Source: Baffinella frigidus
Taxonomy: Eukaryota > Cryptophyceae > Cryptomonadales > Baffinellaceae
DNA: 12,536 nucleotides
NCBI GenBank assembly: GCA_026770585.1
Contig: MU647089.1
Coordinates: 201,818-214,353, forward strand
Direction: 5' to 3'
Shown here piece after piece: positions 8,201 through 12,536 of this stretch (position 1 is its first letter; each line of letters begins with the position of its first letter). The notes beneath the pieces are model-generated. The model was not told the DNA's origin. It was given only the letters and a program-made list of their open reading frames with translations, and searched no databases. The translations under genes were made by a program, and so were the position numbers.

Positions 8201-9459
8201 GCTTGCCGGGCGCAAGATTAAGGGTGCGAGGGATGTGCCGCGCCGGGTCCGTCATAAGGCGCATCAAAAATCATGCAGGACCTACAGGGCATAGACGTTT
8301 GGAGCACGCATTTCTAGGCTTGAGAGTTACAGAGAAGCGACGAGACACTACAGACGTCTGTAGTGACTTTCACGACACGGTGCAGTAATTTTCACAAGGA
8401 CATTTCTAAGAATGTTGCCGGGGGCACGGGGTGTAGGGTTTAGGATTGAAGGTTGAGGGTTTAGGGTTGAAGGTTTATGGTTGAGGGTTTATGGTTTATG
8501 GTTAATGGTTTATGGTTTATGGTTTAGGGTTGACCCATTCAGGGCTGTCCCAACCCCTGACGCGCCCGTCCGACGGGTGGATGTTCATTCCGAGGAGCCA
8601 CTCCGAGAATGGCGCGCAATTCCCCCCGCCCGACGCGTCCCCTGTGTACCCCTCCGGACAGATGCAGCTTCCCACCGCTGTGCTTCCCGCCGCAGAGGTC
8701 GCATAGTTGCCGCAGCTCGTACACTCCTCTGCGCCCGCAGCTTCCTTGTAGCTCCCTGCAGTGCACGCAGTGCAGTTTCCCCCGCCCGACGCGTTTCCCG
8801 TGTGCCCCGCCAGACAGAAGCAGCTTCCCACCGCCGTGCTTGCCACCGCAGAGGTCGCATGGTTGCCGCAGCTCGTGCACTCCTCTGCGCCACAGCCTGT
8901 CAGCTTAAGAGTAGACAGCCAACCCGACTGAGGCAGAGCTAAGGAATGGGTGGACAGTTAGCAGGGATGGGCCATCCAACGATCGAGGTCTATGCATGCA
9001 CGGTTGTTGTCAAGTCCGTGACTATCAAGGGGGGGACGCAGCAGCTTTCCATGAAGGGTTGCTGAATAGCCAACTGACAATGGAAAATGCCTCAATCATG
9101 CTAAAACCCCAAACTCTTGGGTGCAAACGTGTGCATTGCGTGTGTCCCGCTTGGCTGTTCACGCGCCACAGCAGGATCTCATCCGGTCAGGTATTTAAAT
9201 TAAATGGTTCGGTGTACGCAAATTACTACACATGACCTTTCGGACACGACTCTTTCATCGCTTGTGTAGTAATTTTCGTTGTATGGGGAACTCCGCCGAG
9301 CATTTAAATCAAATACCTGACCGGATGAGATCGCACTGATAGCGGGGGGGGGAAGTTGCGTGGCGGGAGGGGAATCGAACCTGAGCCCATGAAGTCCTTG
9401 AAGGTGCCGGCCTCGCACGCGGTGCAGATGCTGCCGGCCCCGTCGTACCCCTTCATGCA
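4386..9459 (-). CDS. Spliced gene: Cys-rich GCC2/GCC3 repeats plus unknown C-terminal domain (5' incomplete)
   Basis: Exons in transcript order: 9459-9381, 8896-8535, 7632-7498, 6892-6788, 6491-6404, 5552-5487, 5121-5061, 4834-4789, 4487-4386 (stop TAG at 4388-4386). Every junction is phase-compatible (1,0,0,0,1,1,2,0). The first two exons encode Cys-rich units of the GCC2/GCC3 or ephrin-receptor-like type, which are usually extracellular. The rest gives about 180 residues I do not recognise, with GGDLMFNWKYYNN, SEAYLSCETCNDDDTHG, FGNDFALSGDGSGSGYAHDA and LDAGPLYGQYAIYVSEGE as marks. It is Gly/Asp-rich with a few Cys, like a secreted or surface domain. Donors include GTGAGC, GTATGG and GTATCC, and GTAAACCC twice. 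Least certain are the donors at 8534 (GTCAAC) and 7497 (GTCCAG), the choice of acceptor at 4488, and whether more exons lie between 7632 and 8535. No start codon or signal peptide was found. A secreted or membrane-anchored role is an inference. Confidence 0.6.
4630..4769. mobile_element. MITE-like element Y with about 27-bp inverted ends
   Basis: The left end ACCACAAAGCAGCCACCGG and the reverse complement of the right end ACCACTTAGCAGCCACCAG match over about 27 bp with a few differences. The interior matches copy X at 452-581. It lies in the last intron of the - gene, 19 bp from that intron's donor. A 121-codon open frame on - crosses it; only the part below 4488 looks like an exon. Confidence 0.65.
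4835..5060 (-). repeat. Putative intron made wholly of telomere-like repeats (- sense)
   Basis: On + this is TATGGTT x8 (4841-4896), then mixed TTTAGTG/TTCAGGG units, then TTTAGGG x8 perfect (5004-5059). Read on - it starts GTAAACCCTAAACCC straight after an exon ending GACGC and ends CATACACCAG before the next exon. At 226 bp there is essentially no non-repeat base. Confidence 0.7.
5122..5486 (-). repeat. Putative intron made wholly of telomere-like repeats (- sense)
   Basis: 365 bp, on - from GTAAACCCAAGCC to CCCTAACCCAAG. It contains TTTAGGG, TTTGGGG, TTGAGGG, TGTAGGG and TGCAGGG variants, each clustered in short runs. The exons on both sides (5487-5552 and 5061-5121) are free of the repeat and join in phase 1. 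Confidence 0.7.
5843..5989. mobile_element. Fold-back element with GATCTCAT ends
   Basis: GATCTCAT (5843-5850) and ATGAGATC (5982-5989) are the tips of imperfect inverted arms of about 45 bp that continue ACACTTGTAATTTATAAAC on the left. GGAGC occurs on both sides (5837-5841 and 5990-5994) and may be a target duplication, one base off on the left. The 8-base tip equals that of the element at 9175-9332. Confidence 0.7.
6218..6239. repeat. Hairpin, 9-bp arms and 4-nt loop
   Basis: CAGGACCGG AATC CCGGTCCTG. It is isolated in the intron; no poly-T tail or gene end supports a terminator. Confidence 0.85.
6341..6384. repeat. Perfect 44-bp palindrome without spacer
   Basis: Starts ACCGTCAACTTTCGCC, with the centre GCGC between 6362 and 6363; all 22 pairs match. 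It lies 19 bp from the donor side of the exon 6404-6491 on -. It could be the tip-to-tip remnant of a fold-back element. Confidence 0.95.
6404..6491 (-). CDS. Internal exon with strong splice sites
   Basis: Acceptor CCCTAAACCCTGGCAG, donor G|GTGAGCGC. 29 codons plus one base: VEADLNGLAVDPIFGVGG then DLMFNWKYYNN. It includes a run of eight G/C pairs coding Gly-Gly in frame. The acceptor side is telomere-like repeat. Function unknown. Confidence 0.65.
6497..6627 (-). repeat. Telomere-like tract in intron (- sense)
   Basis: On + it runs TTTAGGGTTTGGGG and then GGGGTTAGGGGG variants. It abuts the acceptor of the exon at 6404-6491, so the C-rich strand forms the intron 3' end. Confidence 0.85.
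6688..6751 (-). repeat. Exon-tail copy merged with a GGT-type triplet repeat
   Basis: On -, bases 6717-6688 read ATAGGHNHPE and then GTATTTG, a copy of the end of exon 6892-6788 (VTAGGHIYSE then GTATGG), including its donor. Upstream of it the rest of the exon is replaced by a triplet run (about 6711-6751; CGGTGG/TAGCGG on +). It looks like a truncated duplicate. Confidence 0.55.
6788..6892 (-). CDS. Internal exon, 35 codons
   Basis: Acceptor CCCTAAACCAG, donor GAG|GTATGG, phase 0 on both sides. It reads VWRFKQDTSMAQRFDLSDAS then TLRSNVTAGGHIYSE. The acceptor again comes from telomere-like repeat. Family not recognised. Confidence 0.65.
6893..7078 (-). repeat. Telomere-like tract in intron (- sense)
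   Basis: Degenerate TTTAGGG units on + with TTGAGGG, TTACGG and TCCAGGG variants. TCCAGGG is repeated four times near 7020-7040. It abuts the acceptor of exon 6788-6892. Confidence 0.85.
7293..7480. mobile_element. MITE with 47-bp inverted ends and TA flanks
   Basis: TA at 7293-7294 and 7479-7480 enclose GAGCCATTCCGGTAGGA at the left and its inverse at the right. The arms extend about 47 bp with four mismatches (GTCGCGTTTTCGA is shared). The TA target duplication is the hallmark of Tc1/mariner-type MITEs. It lies in the putative intron 6893-7497, 17 bp from the proposed donor. The right arm read on - carries CCG|GTAGGA, an alternative in-phase donor. Confidence 0.8.
7498..7632 (-). CDS. Internal exon, 45 codons
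   Basis: Starts after AAACCCGCCAG (telomere-like repeat with CCCGAAA variants). It reads TGTGNVGTAGVNDLTADF then VDAAVWALQTKSIAIMRHQN and GVCEAVK. Two phase-0 donors are possible: AAG|GTCCAG at 7497, or CCG|GTAGGA inside the neighbouring MITE. Family not recognised. Confidence 0.5.
7768..7888. mobile_element. Fold-back element with about 27-bp inverted ends
   Basis: The left arm TGCATTACTTAAAGCCTTTT and the inverse of the right arm TGTATTAATTAAAGCCTTTC continue to GTCAAC on both sides, with a few mismatches and one indel. The interior is AT-rich without an ORF. No clear target duplication. Confidence 0.7.
7928..8070 (-). repeat. Telomere-like tract, interrupted (- sense)
   Basis: TTTAGGG/TTGGGGG units on + at 7928-7978 and again from 8014. 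The 35 bp between are unique; a micro-exon there has no convincing donor. Confidence 0.8.
8106..8126. repeat. CT microsatellite
   Basis: TTTCTCTCTCTCTCTTTCTCT on +; a simple-sequence run inside the intron. Confidence 0.9.
8346..8365. repeat. Perfect 20-bp palindrome
   Basis: CACTACAGACGTCTGTAGTG, no spacer. Isolated in the intron. Confidence 0.9.
8430..8534 (-). repeat. Telomere-like tract with TATGGTT variants (- sense)
   Basis: Degenerate TTTAGGG/TTGAGGG units followed by repeated TATGGTT, the same variant that is amplified at 4841-4896. On - it begins right where the Cys-rich exon ends, with GTCAACCC as the possible donor. Confidence 0.8.
8535..8896 (-). CDS. Large Cys-rich exon with two 52-residue GCC2/GCC3 units
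   Basis: Encodes a tandem of units with the pattern EECTSCGN-ATSA-STAVGSC-C---GYTG-ASGGGNCTAC-AGSYK. The two copies are 156 bp apart (about 8617-8740 and 8773-8896) and nearly identical in DNA, so the duplication is recent. The Cys spacing and GY/GSYK marks fit the GCC2/GCC3 (ephrin-receptor-like) family, disulphide-bonded modules of cell-surface proteins. The exon starts after CTGACAG and enters in phase 1, matching the exon ending at 9381. After the second unit it reads CAPFSEWLLGMNIHPSDGR and meets C-rich telomere-like repeats at about 8534. Confidence 0.75.
8897..9380 (-). other. Putative intron carrying a fold-back element
   Basis: Donor G|GTTCGA at 9380, acceptor CTGACAG at 8897. The element at 9175-9332 occupies its donor half; the rest holds nothing I recognise. 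No telomere-like tract. Confidence 0.5.
9175..9332. mobile_element. Fold-back element with 32-bp inverted ends
   Basis: The left arm GATCTCATCCGGTCAGGTAT and the inverse of the right arm agree at 30 of 32 positions. A second pair, AAATTACTACAC (9220-9231) and its inverse (9264-9275), lies inside. The tips GATCTCAT match the element at 5843-5989. No clear target duplication. Confidence 0.8.
9381..9459 (-). CDS. Small Cys-rich exon (GCC2/GCC3 type)
   Basis: 79 bp between CCCCCACGCAG and TCAG|GTTCGA. It reads CMKGYDGAGSICTACEAGTF then KDFMGS, the GY...C-AC-AGT-KD signature of the same family as the exon downstream. It joins 8896 in phase 1 to continue ...GSGCGAEECTSCG, the expected module order. 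Confidence 0.7.
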
Positions 9460-9517
9460 CTGCGTGGGGGTGGGGGGGCGTTGAGAACAGAGGTGTCTCG
9501 AATATAAGGCAAAACCC

Positions 9518-9555
9518 CTCGCACGCGGTGCAGTTGCGGAGTATCCCTCCCTGCA
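9518..9555 (-). pseudogene. Decayed tandem copy of the small Cys-rich exon
   Basis: Begins CREGYS and ends NCTACEG, but the two parts lie in different frames: 8 bases separate TAC from TGCACC where the intact copy at 9381-9459 has 18. The intron upstream is duplicated too: ACCTCTGCTCCCAAC here, ACCTCTGTTCTCAAC before the intact copy. The repeat unit is therefore intron plus exon, about 96 bp. No donor follows in register. Confidence 0.65.
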
Positions 9556-10624
9556 CTGCACTGGGGGAAGAGTGTTGGGAGCAGAGGTATCGCGCATGCA
9601 AGGAAACAACCTAGGCGATGCCGAGCGGTCCTGGCCTCTGCGCTGGAGAGGGTTCAGAGTTTGGGGCTTCGGGGGTTGGGTTTAGGGATGGGAAATGGAA
9701 CCTCGCAGGCACTGGCGGCAGGGACCGAGGTGGTCCGATTCGGGCAGACTGTGCACGTCCCTGTGCCCACCAGTGGTTAGAACCACCCGCATCGTGCGCA
9801 CCCTCAGCCCTCTCCTTCCTGCCTCCCGCGCGGCAGGACAACAAGTGCAGCCTTGCGACTGCCAGTGGTTTGACCAGTTAGGCCGTCACCGACCACTCGT
9901 CTGTGCCGCTCTCTAGCAGCGCTTTCCAGCATAGGAGTCACACCCCTGCAACAAGTCCCAGAGTGTCGGAGTGCCCAGTCTCACCAAACGAGCCCGGTCA
10001 TGGGGCACTTCCGGTGAGGGAGGAGCTGTGTCGAGGGTGGGCTGGGGGTTACAACTGGGAGCGAGGTCAGGAAGGGTTGTTCGGTTATCAAGGCTGGGAA
10101 CAGGGAGAGGGGCACGGAAAAACGCCTTTTTAAAATGGCGGGCACGTTTTCACCTGAAGCAGGGAAGACACGGGGAGACACAGAAGGCGAGGTGTGTTGA
10201 GCTCTCTTGGCTTAGATTCACTTACTCAGACGCAGGCTCAGACCTCTCTTCCAGAAGGTCCCTCGTCCTAGTGATTTCGGTCCTTTTTAGCCCAAAAGAC
10301 TGTCTTAAATCTAATGGCTCCAAAGGTTGTTCGCATCTTGGTTCGCAGACACTGTAAAGTGACTATTCGGGCAGGCTCTTGGCTGCAGGGTCCCCCCTCA
10401 GGAGGGCTGCTAGGAGTCTATGTTCTTAGGGAGACCGCCTGAGACGTGAGGTCTCAAGTTTTCTACGGCTTCCTTCTATGATTTAGTGCTTACGAGGCTT
10501 CGGGGCTCGAACAAAAAATCCGAAACACGCCCTGGAGCCATTTTCGGCCTGAAAAGTCACCGAATGACTTTCAGCAAGATCCTAACTGCCGGAGGATCCG
10601 CCGGGAGAGAGGCAAGGACGGTGG
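9556..10624. other. Gene-free stretch between the Cys-rich gene and the retroelement ORF
   Basis: Holds a short telomere-like scrap (about 9675-9690) and the 41-bp repeat. On - at 9711 it holds CAG then TGCCTGCGAGG (Cys-Leu-Arg-Gly), which might be a third exon relic. The part above about 9900 is probably 3' non-coding sequence of the chromovirus. A purine run on - (10399-10391, GAGGGGGGA) is a possible polypurine tract, but no LTR pair can be seen to confirm it. Confidence 0.4.
9846..9886 (-). repeat. 41-bp dispersed repeat, copy 2 (inverted)
   Basis: Exact reverse complement of 1867-1907 across all 41 bases; flanks unrelated. Confidence 0.9.
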
Positions 10625-12421
10625 TCAAGGGCGAGCGTAACGGCGGGTGGAACGGCGTGTTGTGGTGGTGGCTTGGGCGAGCTCGAAGTCGCGGAGAGCA
10701 GTTGCGACTCTTGTGGAATCGGTTGGAGAGAGAGGAGGCAGCTGAGCGTCGCGACCACGCTTGGCGCGACGTTTGGTGTAGCAGCTGTGCTGGTCGACAA
10801 CAGCGCGGCGGGCACGGTACAGGGCGACAGCCACGCGGCCGCCGTGCTGCTGGAGGAGAGAGGTCTCAGAGTCCCAGGTGTCGTGGGCAGGCCCGTAGTC
10901 CCTCCAACGGATGCAGTAGTGAACGCCGGAGGCGCGGACCTCGTGAGCAACAATCCGCTGGATGTGGTAGCTGGCGGCGCCATCAGGATCGACGAAGGCC
11001 GGTGGGGGCTGTGACGGTGCGCTGGGGCCGAGCGTGGCAGGGCGGAGGACATGTTCCCGGAGCTGAGAAACGTTGAAGGTGGACGCGGAGACACGGATGG
11101 CGGCGGGGAGGTCGAGCTTGACAGCGTTTCCGGAGGACATGACCTGCGTGACAGCGAAGGGACCGAGGTACTTGGGCGTGAACTTGTTGGGGTACGCGAG
11201 GTTGAGGTGCTCAGTGGAGAGCCAGACTTGATCTCCAACCTTGATGTTGACGGCGCGTCGGTGCTTGTCGATCTGAACAGCTTGGCGCAGCAGGGCTTGA
11301 CAGATGGCGTCAGAGGCGCGGAGACGCGCGGCCTCGCGGCTGGCGACGAAGTTGCCGGCAGCGTCGGTGGGAGACGGCGCGCGGTTGACGTCGAGGGGAA
11401 GGCGGGGGTTGGCGCCGTACAAGATCTCGAAAGGGGTCATGCCGGTGGAGGCGTTGACGGAGGAGTTGTATGCGAGCTCCACGGCGTCGAGGTGCGCGTC
11501 CCAGCGCTCGTGTACGCCGTCGAGGCAGCAGCGGATGGTGTCGACCACAGTGCGGATGGCACGTTCCGAAGCTCCGTCGGTCTGAGGATGGTAGGCGGTG
11601 GAGAATCGCAGCTTCGTGCCGCAGAGCGCGAAGACGGAGGACCAGAACTCGGAGAGCCACTGGGGCCCGCGGTCGGAGATGAGGGCGTCGGGGAGGCCGT
11701 GGTGCTTGACAACGGTGGTGAAGAAGACGGCGGCGAGGCGCTCGGCGGTGAGCGGGGAGGAGTCGTTGCCAGGCACTGCTGCGAGGTGCACCTGCTTGGT
11801 GTAGTGATCGACGAAGACAGCAAGCCAGGCGTTGCCAGACGCAGATGTCGGGTGGGGTCCGGAGAGGTCGAGTCCGACATGTGTCCACGGGCGGGAAGGA
11901 GGCGGAAGCGGCCGGGCGAGACCAGCGGGCGCGCGGTTGGAGGACTTGTTCCCGAGGCACGCGTGACAGCTTCCGACGAAACGGCGCGTGTCGGCGTACA
12001 TGCCGGGCCAGTACCAGGAGGAGGCAAGGCGCGCGTACGTCTTGTCGAGACCGAAGTGGGCGCCGTAGGCGCTGTCGTGGACGTCGCGCAGCAGCGCGAC
12101 TCGAAGGTGAGCAGGTTCTTTGGGAACGTACAGCCGGGGCTCTCCGCTGCTAACCCAGAGCAGCTCGCGTCTCTTTGGGTCTGCGTTGTCGGAGAGTTGA
12201 TAGGCTTGATGAATGGGCGCAGCGGCGGTTGCAGCGTGGAGTTGTAGCTGACGGCAGATGTCGACGCAGGTGGGGTCGAGACGTTGCGCCCTCACGATCT
12301 CCGCGCGGGTGTCGTGCAGAGCTGCCGAGAGTGCTGCGAGCTGTAATGGAGTGCGGCGTCGCCCTGCTACTGTAGGCAAGCGACGCGGGCACCCTGAGGA
12401 GCAGCTCTGTTCTGCATTCAC
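10625..12421 (-). mobile_element. Ty3/gypsy chromovirus integrase with chromodomain
   Basis: A 598-codon ORF (counted from a GTG at 12421; the frame is open to a TAA at 12461-12463, so the true start is unknown). Domains: H2C2 zinc finger with H115, H122, C152, C155; retroviral-type integrase core with D185, D250 and E286, the last two separated by exactly 35 residues, and the typical STAYHPQTDG before the Glu; GPY/F module at about 414-439 (KYLGPF); chromodomain at about 485-522 with aromatic residues W506, Y509, W516. This is the 3' part of a chromovirus pol, which inserts element cDNA into chromatin, guided by the chromodomain. All key residues are present and the ORF is unbroken. Reverse transcriptase and RNase H should precede it but are not in the remaining 115 bp. 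The long + strand frame opposite is a GC-driven shadow. Confidence 0.9.
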
Positions 12422-12536
12422 GATCTGGGATGAGGGGACAAATCGGTTGACTAATCCGATTTACCCCTCTTACAGAGGAAAAAGGACCCAACTCGCAATG
12501 GTTGGGAAGAGGCTCAAAAGGCCTCTCGAGGTAGGG
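12422..12536 (-). other. Sequence upstream of the integrase ORF, no RNase H seen
   Basis: The integrase frame closes at TAA 12461-12463. Another - frame is open from the window edge to past 12421 but does not look like the end of an RNase H domain (no ADALSR-type motif). The break could be a frameshift, an intron, or a rearranged copy. Confidence 0.4.

Larger units (their letters stand above)
7633..8534 (-). other. Putative long intron: telomere-like tracts plus mobile DNA
   Basis: Holds telomere-like tracts at about 7637-7668, 7928-8070 (interrupted at 7979-8014) and 8430-8534. It also holds the fold-back element 7768-7888, a CT run at 8106-8126, and a 20-bp palindrome at 8346-8365. Open frames on both strands at 8101-8286 are of unclear meaning; an extra exon here cannot be excluded. 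Confidence 0.45.

Noticed and set aside
8101-8286. Open stretch on + including EEAIDNIGRTTRPVQNR
   Set aside because: Protein-like in places, but the opposite strand reads equally well, no splice context fits the neighbours, and I recognise no family.
9365-9386. tRNA gene suggested by GGTTCGATTCC (B box) on -
   Set aside because: No A box at the right distance and no cloverleaf; the motif overlaps the exon end and donor.
11051-12247. 398-codon open frame on + opposite the integrase
   Set aside because: Shadow frame produced by the high GC of the - strand integrase ORF; Gly/Val/Glu-rich with no domain.

Overview
Nuclear eukaryotic DNA, most likely from a green alga. The window holds spliced exons, an eS17 ribosomal-protein exon, a Ty3/gypsy chromovirus integrase, and many tracts of the plant/green-algal telomere heptad TTTAGGG (CCCTAAA on the other strand). 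A prasinophyte of the Cymbomonas type is my guess; no rRNA or organelle marker confirms it. All exon models are read by eye from open frames, splice dinucleotides and phase. No transcript data were available.

Layout. 1-3113: no convincing gene; a poly-G run, fold-back elements, short repeats, and one arm of a 41-bp perfect inverted repeat whose partner is 8 kb away. 3114-4093 (+): a spliced gene model that opens with an exon for the core of eS17 and continues into exons I do not recognise. 4094-4385: convergent intergenic gap with a decayed copy of one of those exons. 4386-9459 (-): a second, longer spliced gene, its 5' end not found. It has a Cys-rich GCC2/GCC3 (ephrin-receptor-like) N-terminal part and an unrecognised Gly/Asp-rich C-terminal domain; nine exons join in phase. 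9460-10624: decayed exon copy, the second arm of the 41-bp repeat, and probable 3' sequence of a retroelement. 10625-12421 (-): integrase-chromodomain ORF of a chromovirus, with no reverse transcriptase or RNase H visible upstream.

Main result. The telomere-like tracts are not scattered at random; most lie inside the introns of the two gene models. Three introns (3956-4074 on +, 4835-5060 and 5122-5486 on -) consist essentially from splice site to splice site of degenerate CCCTAAA heptads. All three start with the same GTAAACCC, one base away from the repeat itself. In both genes the C-rich strand is the sense strand, so the tracts flip orientation exactly where the convergent genes meet. The other introns are mosaics of such tracts and MITE-like fold-back elements. 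This looks like intron gain or intron replacement by telomere-type repeats, comparable to introner elements, and is the observation most worth testing.
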